Source of the DNA: Haladaptatus sp. QDMS2
Lineage (GTDB): Archaea; Halobacteriota; Halobacteria; Halobacteriales; Halococcaceae
NCBI RefSeq assembly: GCF_029338295.1
Contig: NZ_CP119791.1
Coordinates: forward strand, 1,054,001 to 1,118,000
DNA length: 64,000 nucleotides
Direction: 5' to 3'
Shown here piece by piece: positions 8,151-17,183 of this stretch. The translations under genes were made by a program, and so were the position numbers. Each line of letters starts with the position of its first letter. Position 1 is the stretch's first letter. The notes under the pieces are model-generated. The model did not search any database. It was not told the DNA's origin and saw only the letters and a list, made by a program, of their open reading frames with translations.

Positions 8151-8176
8151 CCGATGGCTCATCGGAAAGAAAAATA
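8151..8176. terminator. Hairpin with flanking A/T tracts between convergent genes
   Basis: CCGATG-GCT-CATCGG (8151-8165) is a perfect 6-bp stem. Read on the minus strand it is followed by TTTT, and A-rich sequence (AAAGAAAAATATAAAA) lies on the other side. It fits a shared bidirectional terminator for the SnoaL-like and aldehyde dehydrogenase genes. Confidence 0.55.
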
Positions 8177-8198
8177 TAAAACGTAGATTCGAGGGCGC

Positions 8199-9728
8199 TC
8201 AGTCGTCCTGGGTCTTGATGTCCGCAGAGAGGCCCTGAGCCATCTGGATGTCCTTCGAGTTGTTGAGCGTCCACGCGGTGCGCTCGGTGACGGCTTCGAT
8301 GATTTCGCGGGCCGAAGGATAGCCGTTGCCCGACTTCTTGACGCCGCCGAACGGGAGGTGGACCTCTGCGCCGATGCACGGGAGGTTCCCGTAGGCGAGG
8401 CCGACTTCTGCGTGGTCGCGGAAGTAGTTGATTTCGCGGTAGTCCTCGGAGATGATTGCGCCGGCGAGGCCGTACTCGGTGTCGTTCTGAATCTCGACGC
8501 CTTCCTCGATGTCACCGGAGTACTTGAGGAGCGCAACGTGCGGGCCAAACACTTCCTCGTGGGTGCAGCGAAGTGGCTCGTAGGGGTCTGCTTCGTAGAC
8601 GAACGGGCCGACCCAGTGACCGTCTTCGTGGCCGTCTGGAATCTCGCTTTCGTCGAGTTCGGTGCGGTCTACGAGCACGTTCACGTCCTCTTTGCGGGCG
8701 AGGTCCGCGTAGGAGAGGACCTTTTCCTTGTGGCCTTCCTCGATGAGCGGGCCCATGAAGGTGTTCTCGTCGAGTGGGTCACCGACGGAGACCTGCTCTG
8801 CGAGTTCGACGAATCGCTCTTTGAACTCGTCGTAGACTTCCTCGTGGACGACGAGACGCTCTGAGGAGACACAGCGCTGGCCGGTCGTCTTGAACGAGGA
8901 CATCAGCGCGGAGTGGACGGCGATGTCTAGGTCCGCCTTCTCCGTGACGACGATGTTGTTCTTGCCGCCCATCTCTGCGGCGACGAGTTTGCCCGGTTCG
9001 CCACCGACTTTGGAGGCGATTTCGTGGCCGACTTCGGCGGAGCCGGTGAACAGGACCGTGTCGATTTCGGGGTTGTCGACGATGGCCGCACCGGCGTCGC
9101 CGAAGCCCTGAATCATGTTGAACACGCCGTCTGGAATGCCCGCGTCCTCGAACATCTCCGCGATAATCTTCGCACACCACGGGGTCTGCTCTGCCGGCTT
9201 CCACACGACGGTGTTGCCTTCGACGAGCGCGACGGCCATGTGCCAGAACGGAATCGCGACCGGGAAGTTCCACGGCGTGATGCAGCCGATGACGCCGCGG
9301 GGCTTGCGGCGCATGTAGGCGTCCTTGCTCGGAATCTCCGAGGGGATGACGTCCCCTTTCGGGTGGCGGGCGTCGCCTGCGGCCCACTCCACCATGTGGT
9401 AGGCTTCGATGACGTCTGCGCGACCTTCGGAAATCTCCTTGCCGCACTCTTTGGTGACGATTTCGGCGAGTTCCTCGGTGCGTTCTCGCATCTCGTGGTA
9501 GATGTCCCAGAGGTACTCTGCGCGGTCGATGTGCGAGAGGTTGCGCCACTCCTCGAAGGAGTCTTCTGCGATGTCGATTGCCGATTCTACGTCCGCTTCG
9601 GTTCCGCGGCGGAACTCGCCGAGAACCTCTCCCGTTGCCGGGTTCTTGCTTTCGAAGGTGTCGTCACCTTCGCCGTCTGTCCACTCACCGTTGATGTAAT
9701 GCTGAAAGACGCTCGTCTCCTGAGCCAT
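8199..9728 (-). CDS. NAD(P)-dependent aldehyde dehydrogenase
   Basis: A 509-residue member of the aldehyde dehydrogenase superfamily, which oxidises aldehydes to acids in the cytoplasm. The landmark residues are all present: N154 in TPWNFP, the cofactor loop FTGSAEVG (about 227-234), the general base E252 in AAEMGGKNN, and the catalytic C286 in TGQRCVSSE. The length is normal for the family. The sequence style resembles haloarchaeal enzymes of sugar-acid or semialdehyde oxidation, but the substrate cannot be set from this. The ATG at 9728 lies just after a short palindrome (9735-9749) that may be a control site. The divergent neighbour is a Bat-type regulator, a possible but unproven controller. 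Confidence 0.9.
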   Translation of the reverse strand: MAQETSVFQHYINGEWTDGEGDDTFESKNPATGEVLGEFRRGTEADVESAIDIAEDSFEEWRNLSHIDRAEYLWDIYHEMRERTEELAEIVTKECGKEISEGRADVIEAYHMVEWAAGDARHPKGDVIPSEIPSKDAYMRRKPRGVIGCITPWNFPVAIPFWHMAVALVEGNTVVWKPAEQTPWCAKIIAEMFEDAGIPDGVFNMIQGFGDAGAAIVDNPEIDTVLFTGSAEVGHEIASKVGGEPGKLVAAEMGGKNNIVVTEKADLDIAVHSALMSSFKTTGQRCVSSERLVVHEEVYDEFKERFVELAEQVSVGDPLDENTFMGPLIEEGHKEKVLSYADLARKEDVNVLVDRTELDESEIPDGHEDGHWVGPFVYEADPYEPLRCTHEEVFGPHVALLKYSGDIEEGVEIQNDTEYGLAGAIISEDYREINYFRDHAEVGLAYGNLPCIGAEVHLPFGGVKKSGNGYPSAREIIEAVTERTAWTLNNSKDIQMAQGLSADIKTQDD

Positions 9729-9734
9729 ATTTAC

Positions 9735-9749
9735 AATCTATCGAAGATT
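9735..9749. promoter_or_regulatory. Short inverted repeat between aldehyde dehydrogenase and regulator genes
   Basis: AATCT-ATCGA-AGATT has 5-bp arms and begins 7 bases upstream of the aldehyde dehydrogenase start. The position would suit a repressor or activator site acting on either divergent gene. The arms are short, so chance is possible. Confidence 0.3.
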
Positions 9750-9809
9750 ACGGTATAACCCAACCCGCCCATGGAAGGGTACAAGTGGATACTCCCCTAG
9801 ACACCGATA

Positions 9810-10526
9810 ATGAGCCAGACCAGACAGCACACGGGCACGCGGCTGACGCTCACCCTCTGGCACCCCGACTGCTGGGCAATCGAATCGACGGAAAAGACCG
9901 GTGGCGGCGTCCTTGGGCACGCGGTGTACAGTTCGCCAAAAACCACGGACACCGAGATAAACGGGCTGTTCACCGCCTACGGCGAGAGTACGGCGCAGGT
10001 CGAAGCCTTACTCGAAACCATCAAGGAGTCACCGCACGCCGGGCAGGTTCACGAATTGCAGGAGCGATTCGGGAAACAGAGTTCGACCAGCGTCCCCGGA
10101 AACGTCGCCCGCGAGTTCTTCGTGGAGTACAACCCGCAGGATATGGTGTGCCCCACGCTCCTCAAGTACGGGTTCGTCCACAGTGCCCCGGTTCGCATCG
10201 AGGACGGCCGCGAATACTGGCAGGTCGTCTTCGCCGGTGAACGGAGCGAAATCGAGTCCCAGCTCGATGGCGTCCGCGACGAAGCGGGAGCCGAGGTCAC
10301 CGTCTCGCGCATCTCCGCCTCGCCGCCGGCAGAACCAGAACGCAAGCGTCGCGTCGAGACGCTCACGTCGAGCCAACGAGAGGTGTTCGACCTCGCGCGC
10401 AAACGCGGTTACTACCAGTGGCCACGGGGCGTTTCGACCCGTGAACTCGCCGCCGAACTCGACGTCTCGAAGACGACGCTCCTCGAACACTTGCGCAAGG
10501 CCGAGGCGAAACTCTTAGACCCCTAA
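9810..10526 (+). CDS. Bat-type helix-turn-helix transcription regulator (HTH_10 family)
   Basis: A 238-residue haloarchaeal regulator related to the bacterio-opsin activator C-terminal half. The N-terminal 150 residues form the usual beta-rich sensor-like region (LTLTLWHPDCW, EYNPQDMVCPTLLKYG). The last 60 residues carry the HTH_10 DNA-binding domain: LTSSQREVFDLARKRGYYQ, then STRELAAELDVSKTTLLEHL as the recognition helix region. There are no PAS or GAF domains, so this is the short form of the family. It is divergent from an aldehyde dehydrogenase gene and 177 bases upstream of a branched-chain amino acid importer; it could control either. Effector unknown. Confidence 0.85.
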   Translation: MSQTRQHTGTRLTLTLWHPDCWAIESTEKTGGGVLGHAVYSSPKTTDTEINGLFTAYGESTAQVEALLETIKESPHAGQVHELQERFGKQSSTSVPGNVAREFFVEYNPQDMVCPTLLKYGFVHSAPVRIEDGREYWQVVFAGERSEIESQLDGVRDEAGAEVTVSRISASPPAEPERKRRVETLTSSQREVFDLARKRGYYQWPRGVSTRELAAELDVSKTTLLEHLRKAEAKLLDP

Positions 10527-10703
10527 ACGGGCGTCAGTTCGGACGCGCGCCCTGCTATTTTGGTTTACTTTCGAACAAGTACTGGGTAAATTCGGTTCGG
10601 GCGGGAAGATAATTGGTGCCACCGAGACGGGAACTTTACCGAGTACCGACCATGGGCGGTGATAGATATAACCAATGGTAGTAGTAAGCAGAGAACAGTT
10701 CAC

Positions 10704-12026
10704 ATGATACCAAATGACGGGCGTGAACCGCTCACTCGCAGAGATCTTCTGAAAGTATCGGGGGCCGGTGGCCTCGCACTCATCGCGGCGACAGCAGGTT
10801 GCCTCGAATCGGGCGACGACGGCGGCGACGGTGGTAATGGCGGAGACGGTGGCGGCAACGACGGCGGTAACGACGGCGGCGGTAGCGGAACCGGCGGCAG
10901 CGACACGCTGACTATCGGGATGGTCGACTCCATCACCGGGTCGCTCGCACCCTACGGCGAGCGCAACGAACGCGGACGGACGCTCGCGCTCGACGCCGTA
11001 AACGCGGCGGGTATCGGCGAGAACGGTGCGAAACTCGAAATTACCGTCGAGGACGACGAGAGCAAAAGTGCGCCGGGGGTCAACGCCGCGCGCAAACTCG
11101 TCAATCAGGACGGCGTCCCGTTGCTCATCGGCTCTGTCGGGTCGGGCGTCTCCATCGCCATGCACGATTCCGTCATCTCGGGGACGGACGTGGTCCACAT
11201 CAGTCAGAACTCCACGAGTCCGAAACTCACCGACAAGCCGGACCTCCTGCGGATGAGTCCGAGCGGTGCAGCGAAGGGCAAGGCGCTCGCCGAACTCATC
11301 GGCCGCGACCACGACAACGTGGCAGTCACGTGGATTAACAACGACTACGGGACGGGACTCTCTGAGGTGTTCGAAGCCGAGTTCGCGGGCACCGTTTCCT
11401 ACAACTCGCCGCACGACCAGGGGCAGGCATCCTACCGCGGCGTGCTCACCGAGATGGCCGACACTGACGCCAGCGCGTGGCTGTTCATCACCTACGCGAA
11501 CGAGTACACCAACATGGTCAACGAGGCGTACGACCAGGGCTACCACGAGCAAGTGGACTACTACGGTGCGGAGAGTACCATCGCCGACTCCATCATCGAA
11601 AACACGGAACCGGGTAGCCAGAACGGCATGACCGGCATCACCGAGAGCGCACCGAGCGACCAGGAGAGCTACAAGCAGTTCAAGAGCGACTTCGAGGCAG
11701 AGTTCGACACCTCACCGACCGTCTGGGCCGCCTACGCCTACGACGCAGTGACCGTCGCCGCAATCGCCATCGAGGCTGCAGACGACTTCTCGGGGGCGGC
11801 AATCTCCGAAGTCGTCCGCGACGTCACGCGTCCAGAAGGCACGAAGGTGTACTCCTTCGAGGAGGCGAAACAGGCGCTCGCAGACGGCAGCTCCGCCGCC
11901 GACATCAACTACGAAGGCGTCAGTGGCCCAGTCGACTTAGACGAGAACGGTGACCCACCTGGCTTCTACCAGATTTACCGGGTCACGGACCACGAGTACG
12001 AGTTCGGCGACTTCATCACGGGCTAA
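10704..12026 (+). CDS. Branched-chain amino acid ABC transporter, substrate-binding lipoprotein
   Basis: A 440-residue extracellular binding protein of the Leu/Ile/Val (periplasmic binding fold type I) class. It has a Tat lipoprotein signal: TRRDLLK at residues 11-17, a hydrophobic core, and lipobox ATAGC with C33 as the lipid anchor. A Gly/Asp/Asn linker (about 36-67) follows, common in haloarchaeal lipoproteins. The mature domain starts at TLTIGMVDSITGSLAPYG. The start at 10704 gives a normal signal length; the frame upstream is not protein-like. A TATA-like GATAGATATAACC lies about 30 bases before. It is first in a five-gene importer operon. Substrates of this family include amino acids, amides and urea, so leucine-type specificity is assumed, not shown. 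Confidence 0.88.
   Translation: MIPNDGREPLTRRDLLKVSGAGGLALIAATAGCLESGDDGGDGGNGGDGGGNDGGNDGGGSGTGGSDTLTIGMVDSITGSLAPYGERNERGRTLALDAVNAAGIGENGAKLEITVEDDESKSAPGVNAARKLVNQDGVPLLIGSVGSGVSIAMHDSVISGTDVVHISQNSTSPKLTDKPDLLRMSPSGAAKGKALAELIGRDHDNVAVTWINNDYGTGLSEVFEAEFAGTVSYNSPHDQGQASYRGVLTEMADTDASAWLFITYANEYTNMVNEAYDQGYHEQVDYYGAESTIADSIIENTEPGSQNGMTGITESAPSDQESYKQFKSDFEAEFDTSPTVWAAYAYDAVTVAAIAIEAADDFSGAAISEVVRDVTRPEGTKVYSFEEAKQALADGSSAADINYEGVSGPVDLDENGDPPGFYQIYRVTDHEYEFGDFITG
10811..10904 (+). repeat. Low-complexity GGC/GAC/AAC triplet repeat encoding the lipoprotein linker
   Basis: An irregular tandem run of Gly, Asp and Asn codons inside the substrate-binding protein gene. It makes a flexible spacer between the lipid anchor and the binding domain, and may vary in length between strains. 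Confidence 0.7.
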
Positions 12027-12063
12027 TCTATGCCCGTATTCTTTCAGCGTGGAGGTGTGAGCA

Positions 12064-12996
12064 ATGGCTAACGTCGCCCAGGTGCTCGCTGATGGCCTCG
12101 TCTTCAGTTGCATCATCATCCTCGGAGCGATTGGCCTCTCGCTCATCTACTCCATCGCCGACTTCGCGAACTTCGCCCACGGCGACCTGATGACGGTCGG
12201 CGCGTTCGGCGCACTCGTCGGCGCGACGGAACTCGCCAAAGTGCTCCCCGGCGAGAGCATCGTCTTCTTCGAGTTGCCACTCTCGCTCTACGGCGGTCTG
12301 GTCATTGGCATGGCAGTCGCCGCCGCCGTTGCGCTCATCACCGAACGCCTCATCTACCGGCCGCTCAGCGATGCCGGCTCTATCGAGTTGCTCATCACGA
12401 GTATCGGGATTGCACTCGCCTACCGGGCAATCATCCAACTGGGCTTCGGTGCCGACCAGGAGCGGTACGACTTTTCCTCGCAGGGCCCCATCGACTGGCT
12501 CCTCGAGTTGACGCAAGGAATCGGCGGCGTCGCACTCACGCAACGCGACGTCATCATCCTCGTGTTCACGATACTGCTCGTCGCCGGCCTCCACGCGCTG
12601 TTGCAGTACACGACCCTCGGCCGGAAGATGCGAGCGACCGCGGACAATCCGAATCTCGCTCGCGTGAGCGGCATCCGCACCCGTGAGGTCGTTCTCGCGA
12701 TGTGGATTATCGGTGGCGCACTCGCCGCTGCGGGCGGGATCTTCCTCGGTATCGACACCCTCGTCCGCCCACGCATGGGCTTCGACCTGCTCTTGGTCGT
12801 CTTCGCCGCGGTCATCCTCGGCGGCATTGGCTCCGTCTACGGCGCGATGCTTGGCGGGCTCGTCATCGGGATGGCCCACGAGATGACGATTCTGGTTCCG
12901 TTCGTGCCAGTCGAGTACGCACCTGCCGTCGCGTTCGCGCTGATGATTATCATCCTACTCGTCCGTCCGCAGGGCATCATGGGGGAGGCCGTATGA
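12064..12996 (+). CDS. livH: Branched-chain amino acid ABC transporter permease, LivH type
   Basis: A 310-residue inner permease subunit of the importer. It has about eight hydrophobic helices; the family stretch LSLIYSIADFANFAHGDLM (about residues 25-43) and the loop GRKMRATADNPNLARVSG (about 186-203) are diagnostic for LivH, the latter being the contact site for the ATPases. A strong ribosome binding site GGAGGTG at 12051-12057 precedes the ATG. The gene is 37 bases after the binding-protein gene and its stop overlaps the next start (ATGA). Confidence 0.92.
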   Translation: MANVAQVLADGLVFSCIIILGAIGLSLIYSIADFANFAHGDLMTVGAFGALVGATELAKVLPGESIVFFELPLSLYGGLVIGMAVAAAVALITERLIYRPLSDAGSIELLITSIGIALAYRAIIQLGFGADQERYDFSSQGPIDWLLELTQGIGGVALTQRDVIILVFTILLVAGLHALLQYTTLGRKMRATADNPNLARVSGIRTREVVLAMWIIGGALAAAGGIFLGIDTLVRPRMGFDLLLVVFAAVILGGIGSVYGAMLGGLVIGMAHEMTILVPFVPVEYAPAVAFALMIIILLVRPQGIMGEAV

Positions 12997-14072
12997 GCGA
13001 CGATTCGTCTCCGATGGACGCCGTATCGGCGCGCTTTGACCGAACAGAGATTGGCGTGATTATCGGCGTCCTCCTCGCGATGGGTGCTGCGCTTCTCATC
13101 TTCGAGTTGAGCTTCGTGCTCCCGACGCTCGCGGTAGCGGGAATGTGGATTCTCCTCGCACTCGGTCTCAACGTCCAATGGGGCTACGCGGGCCTCATCA
13201 ACTTCAGCGTCGCCGCGTTTTGGGGCATCGGAATGTACTCCGTCGCGCTACTCTCGGCTCCCGGGTCGCCACTCGGCTTCGAATTCGGCCCGGGGGTGGC
13301 GCTCCTCGGGGCCATCGTCGTGAGCGCGCTGACCGCGCTCATCATCGGGATTCCGACGCTCCGCCTGCGTGCTGACTACCTCGCGATTGCGAGTATCGGG
13401 TTCGCAGAGATTATCCGAGAAGTCGTGAGCAACGAGCGGTGGCTTACAGCAGGAACGCAGGGTGTAAGCATTCCAGCCCTCCTGCCCGAACTGGCCACGA
13501 CGCTCGACGCGCTGTTCGCTCCAGACGCACCGGCGTTCCCGTACCGGGGACTCGTCGACCTGCTGCTGGTGGCGATTGTAGTGTTCGCCGTCTACTTGCT
13601 CCTCCGACGGGTGCACCTCTCGCCGTGGGGGCGCGTTCTTCGGACGATTCGCTCGGACGAGGACCTCGCAAAGGCGCTCGGTAAGGACACCTACTGGCTG
13701 AAGATGCAGGCGTTCGTCCTCGGGAGCATCCTGATGGCAGTCGCTGGATTCTTCTACGCCTACCAGTTCCGCTTCGTGCTGCCGGAGACGCTCGAACCCA
13801 TCAACACGTTCTACGTGTGGGTCGCCGTCATTCTCGGCGGAACGGGGAGCAATCGAGGCGCGATACTCGGTGGCCTGACCATCGTGGCGATTCGGGTACT
13901 CCCGAGTTTCTTCATCGACTTCCTCTCGCTCGATGTGAACGTCGGTGCCGTTCGCCTGCTCATCGTTGGGCTACTCATCATCGGCATCATCCGCTTCCGC
14001 TCGCAGGGCATCTTGCCCCCGCGTTCGGAACTCATCTGGCCGGCTGCGCGGGACAGAGGTGAGAAACAATGA
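12993..14072 (+). CDS. livM: Branched-chain amino acid ABC transporter permease, LivM type
   Basis: A 359-residue second permease subunit, with about nine to ten hydrophobic helices. WILLALGLNVQWGYAGLINF and the cytoplasmic loop GRVLRTIRSDEDLAKALGKD (about 204-223) are LivM family marks. The ATG at 12993 overlaps the stop of livH and follows GGGGGAGG; an open frame reaching back to 12702 is only the shadow of livH. The stop overlaps the start of livG. It pairs with LivH to form the membrane channel. Confidence 0.92.
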   Translation: MSDDSSPMDAVSARFDRTEIGVIIGVLLAMGAALLIFELSFVLPTLAVAGMWILLALGLNVQWGYAGLINFSVAAFWGIGMYSVALLSAPGSPLGFEFGPGVALLGAIVVSALTALIIGIPTLRLRADYLAIASIGFAEIIREVVSNERWLTAGTQGVSIPALLPELATTLDALFAPDAPAFPYRGLVDLLLVAIVVFAVYLLLRRVHLSPWGRVLRTIRSDEDLAKALGKDTYWLKMQAFVLGSILMAVAGFFYAYQFRFVLPETLEPINTFYVWVAVILGGTGSNRGAILGGLTIVAIRVLPSFFIDFLSLDVNVGAVRLLIVGLLIIGIIRFRSQGILPPRSELIWPAARDRGEKQ

Positions 14073-14872
14073 CCGAGATGATTTACGAAGGTGCGAATCT
14101 CGACAAGCAGGACCCGGTACTCCGGACGGAAGGGCTCAAAAAATCGTTCGGGGGCCTGACCGCGACCAACGACGTCACCATCCAAGTCGAGCGCGGTTCG
14201 ATTACGGGGATGATTGGCCCGAACGGCGCGGGCAAGTCCACGCTGTTCAACCTCATCTCCGGATTCTACGACCTCGACGCAGGCCGCGTCTGGGTTAACA
14301 ACGAGGAAGTCACGGACGCAGAGCCACACGAGACGGCTCGTACTGGCCTCATCCGGACGTTCCAGACGCCACGCCGCCTCGAAGGCATGACCGTTCGAGA
14401 GGCGATGCTGGTAGGGCCAGGCCCACAGGTGGGCGAGTCCATCATCCCGCTGTTCCTACGACCGGGGACGGTCAAGAAGCAGGAGCGGGCGAACATCGAA
14501 GAGGCCGAGCGACTGCTCGAACGGTTCGAAATCGACCACCTCATCGACCAGCCATCGACCGACCTCTCTGGTGGACAGCTCAAGCTGGTGGAACTCGCTC
14601 GGGCCATTATGACTGAGCCGGACATCCTCCTGCTGGACGAACCGGTCGCTGGCGTCAATCCGACGCTCGCAAACGATATCAAGCGGTTCATCAGGGAACT
14701 GAATGAGGAGGGACAGACCTTCCTCATCATCGAACACGATATGCCGTTCATCATGGACCTCGCAGACCCGATTATCGTCTTAGACCAGGGCCGCGTTCTC
14801 ATGGAGGGGACGCCGGAGGAAGTCAGAAACGACCAGCGCGTCATCGACGCGTACCTCGGAGGTGCCGAATGA
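14069..14872 (+). CDS. livG: Branched-chain amino acid ABC transporter ATP-binding protein, LivG type
   Basis: A 267-residue ATPase that powers the importer. Walker A is GPNGAGKST (residues 50-58), the signature is LSGGQLKLVELARA (about 168-181), and Walker B is DILLLDEPVAGVNP. The long insert between Walker A and the signature (about 105-150) is typical of LivG compared with LivF. It starts inside the livM stop (ATGA) with a GAGGTGA ribosome binding site and ends overlapping livF, so it is translationally coupled with both neighbours. Confidence 0.93.
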   Translation: MTEMIYEGANLDKQDPVLRTEGLKKSFGGLTATNDVTIQVERGSITGMIGPNGAGKSTLFNLISGFYDLDAGRVWVNNEEVTDAEPHETARTGLIRTFQTPRRLEGMTVREAMLVGPGPQVGESIIPLFLRPGTVKKQERANIEEAERLLERFEIDHLIDQPSTDLSGGQLKLVELARAIMTEPDILLLDEPVAGVNPTLANDIKRFIRELNEEGQTFLIIEHDMPFIMDLADPIIVLDQGRVLMEGTPEEVRNDQRVIDAYLGGAE

Positions 14873-15579
14873 GCGACCGCGCGCTCACCGTCGACTCCGT
14901 CGATTCGGGATACGGCGAGGCGCAGGTTCTCGACGACCTCTCGCTCTACTTAGAACAGGACGAAATCGTCTGCATCATCGGACCGAACGGGGCCGGGAAG
15001 TCCACCGTCCTCAAGACGGTATTTGGTCTGCTCGAACCGTGGGAGGGGGCCATCCACTTAGACGGCGAGGACATTACGGGGACGCCGCCGGAGGACCTCG
15101 TCCGTGAGGGCGTCGGCTACGTCCCGCAGGTGGACAACGTGTTCGGGTCGATGACCATCGAGGAGAACCTCCGCATGGGCGGCGTCGCCCGTGACGGCGG
15201 CTTGGACGAGATCATCGCGGAACTCTACGACCGATTCCCCGTCCTCGACGAGAAGCGGGAGGCCAAAGCCCGGACCCTCTCGGGCGGACAGCGACAGGTG
15301 CTCGCGTTCGCCCGGGCGCTGGTGATGGAACCCCACGTCCTGCTCATCGACGAACCGTCTGCGGGTCTCGCGCCCAACATCGTCCAGGACGTGTTCAGGG
15401 ACGTTCAGAAGGTGAACGACCTCGGGACGGCCATTCTCATGGTCGAACAGAACGCCCGCGAAGGCCTCGCCATCTCGGACAGGGGCTACGTGCTGGACCA
15501 GGGGGCGGTGGCCTACACCGACGAGGCAGACGCGCTGCTCGACAATCCGGAAGTGTCTCGGCTGTACCTCGGCGGATAG
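14869..15579 (+). CDS. livF: Branched-chain amino acid ABC transporter ATP-binding protein, LivF type
   Basis: A 236-residue second ATPase of the importer. Walker A is GPNGAGKST (residues 38-46), the signature LSGGQRQVLAFARA, and Walker B HVLLIDEPSAGLAP; the GYVPQVDNVFGSMTIEENL segment is the LivF-type Q-loop region. It overlaps livG by four bases and has GGAGGTG directly upstream. It is the last gene of the five-gene operon and is convergent with the HTTM gene, with only 24 bases between them. Confidence 0.93.
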   Translation: MSDRALTVDSVDSGYGEAQVLDDLSLYLEQDEIVCIIGPNGAGKSTVLKTVFGLLEPWEGAIHLDGEDITGTPPEDLVREGVGYVPQVDNVFGSMTIEENLRMGGVARDGGLDEIIAELYDRFPVLDEKREAKARTLSGGQRQVLAFARALVMEPHVLLIDEPSAGLAPNIVQDVFRDVQKVNDLGTAILMVEQNAREGLAISDRGYVLDQGAVAYTDEADALLDNPEVSRLYLGG

Positions 15580-15595
15580 CACGGCACAGGTCTCA

Positions 15596-15601
15596 TTTTT
15601 T
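15596..15601 (+). terminator. T-tract at the end of the importer operon
   Basis: A run of six T lies 16 bases after the livF stop, in the 24-base gap to the convergent HTTM gene. Archaeal termination often needs only a U-rich tract. Confidence 0.4.
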
Positions 15602-15603
15602 AG

Positions 15604-17073
15604 TCACGACTGCGGTACGCAAGACTGATTCGCGACGACCGTCCGCGAACGAGGCTTCTCGCTGTCTGCCTGCGCCGAGTGTTCTAACTGGACGACCGAC
15701 ACAGTTTGCAGCGTCGTGTCGTGGTTCGCGTTCCAGCGATGGCAGAGATACGTCGCCAGATTTCCGGGGTCGCTGACCTCGCGGTTCTCTACGTGTTCGA
15801 GGTACTTTCGCCAACGCGCGCTCGGGTACGCGCCCGAGACCTCCACGGGTCGAGTCCACGAAACTGCCCCCTCCTGAAAGGCGTCCACTTGTCCACCGGA
15901 TTCGAGTCTCCCGGGAGCGACGAACCAGCTATCTTCGTTCGGTGGTGTGGGCGCGAACATCCGCCATGGGGTCGAATCCGGTGCGACGGCTTCGCCGCGC
16001 TCTGTCGGGATGGCGACGACGCCTAACGCCGTTGCGTTTACCAGCAACATCACGACGATGACCAGTGTCGCGAGAATCGTCACGGCCCGAGTTCGCAGTG
16101 GGTGGGCCGTGGTTTCCGGTTCGTCGTGGCTTGAGAGGTCGGAGCGGCTCCCGCGACTGCGCGACACCATCGTCGCTGTCGTCCGTTCGACCTGGTTCCA
16201 GACGCCAGCGGGAAAGAACACCAACAGACTCGCAATCGAGACGAGCGGGAACAGGCCGATTCTGAGCGTCAGGGCCATTCCAACGTGCATGCCGACGAAC
16301 AACAGTGCGAGGGCGGTTCTGGCCCGCCCGCGGAGCACAACGAGCAGCGGCGCACAAATGACCAATACGAGCCAGAGCGTGCCGAGAACCGAGAGCAGAG
16401 TGGGAAACTGTGCGAGTTCGTCGCCGAGGAAAACCGTGAGATAATCGACCTGAAACACGGACTGAATCGCCGTGCCCGCGGTCCATGCGTCCCCGCGGAG
16501 TTTCAGAACCGCGTTCACCGAATAGACGACGATGGTCTGGACCAGCAGACCAACGGTAGCCATTGAGACGACCCGACTCGCCTGCGGCGCGGTGAGTTCG
16601 CGAGAATCGACCGACCACCGCGCACCGAGCGGGAGGAACAGGCTCCAGAACAGCAGTCGGCGCAGGAGTACGTCGCCCGCACTCAAGACGAGTGGATTGC
16701 GAATGTGCAGCGAGACGAGCAGGAGCAACAAACAGAGCGTCGCCACTCGGGTTCGATACCCGACGAGCAACGCGAGCGCGGCCACTCCGGCCACAAAAAA
16801 CAGGACGCCCTGCATCCAGGCGCTTCCGGAGAGAGCGTGCAGCGAGAGGTGCGAGAGACGCGGATACATCGTCTGGAGGGCGCTGCGCGGGAGGACGCCG
16901 GCGTCGGTGTAGAAGGCAACGAGATGCCGGGAGCGCAGGCTCAAATCGGCGAGCAAGAGTACCCCGAGCGAGATGCGGAGGGCGGCGAGCGCGCGCACGT
17001 CGATGCCGACGTGCTCGGCGAGGCGTCGCCACCCGACAGAACGGCGTGAAGCGCGGAAGAATGGGGGAGTCAC
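15604..17073 (-). CDS. HTTM domain membrane protein (gamma-carboxylase-like)
   Basis: A 489-residue membrane protein with the horizontally transferred transmembrane (HTTM) domain found in vitamin K-dependent gamma-carboxylase and bacterial relatives. The N-terminal part ALAALRISLGVLLLADLSLR, the next segment FYTDAGVLPRSALQ, and the helices that follow (about residues 60-300) match the family layout. The last 130 residues after a charged loop and one further helix (LATLVIVVMLLVNATALGV) form an extracytoplasmic tail with WRMFAPTPPNEDSWFV, also a family mark. The start codon is GTG. Whether such haloarchaeal proteins have carboxylase activity is unknown. It is divergent from the cupin gene and monocistronic. 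Confidence 0.82.
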   Translation of the reverse strand: MTPPFFRASRRSVGWRRLAEHVGIDVRALAALRISLGVLLLADLSLRSRHLVAFYTDAGVLPRSALQTMYPRLSHLSLHALSGSAWMQGVLFFVAGVAALALLVGYRTRVATLCLLLLLVSLHIRNPLVLSAGDVLLRRLLFWSLFLPLGARWSVDSRELTAPQASRVVSMATVGLLVQTIVVYSVNAVLKLRGDAWTAGTAIQSVFQVDYLTVFLGDELAQFPTLLSVLGTLWLVLVICAPLLVVLRGRARTALALLFVGMHVGMALTLRIGLFPLVSIASLLVFFPAGVWNQVERTTATMVSRSRGSRSDLSSHDEPETTAHPLRTRAVTILATLVIVVMLLVNATALGVVAIPTERGEAVAPDSTPWRMFAPTPPNEDSWFVAPGRLESGGQVDAFQEGAVSWTRPVEVSGAYPSARWRKYLEHVENREVSDPGNLATYLCHRWNANHDTTLQTVSVVQLEHSAQADSEKPRSRTVVANQSCVPQS

Positions 17074-17154
17074 ACATCACCGCAATCATGTCAATGATAA
17101 ATGTCTTGTGTAGATAGTTTTCGGTGACGGCAACAGCCGAACGCTGGCACACGC

Positions 17155-17160
17155 TTTTAC
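17155..17160 (+). promoter_or_regulatory. TATA-like box for the cupin gene
   Basis: TTTTAC (in CGCTTTTACGTTT) lies about 26 bases before the ATG at 17184, the spacing of a leaderless haloarchaeal promoter, and supports that start. Confidence 0.4.
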
Positions 17161-17183
17161 GTTTCTACCCGGTACGAACGCGC

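Noticed and set aside
10811-10904. Triplet repeat as a mobile or phase-variable element
   Set aside because: It encodes the normal Gly/Asp/Asn linker of haloarchaeal lipoproteins and is irregular, so only a low-complexity note is justified.
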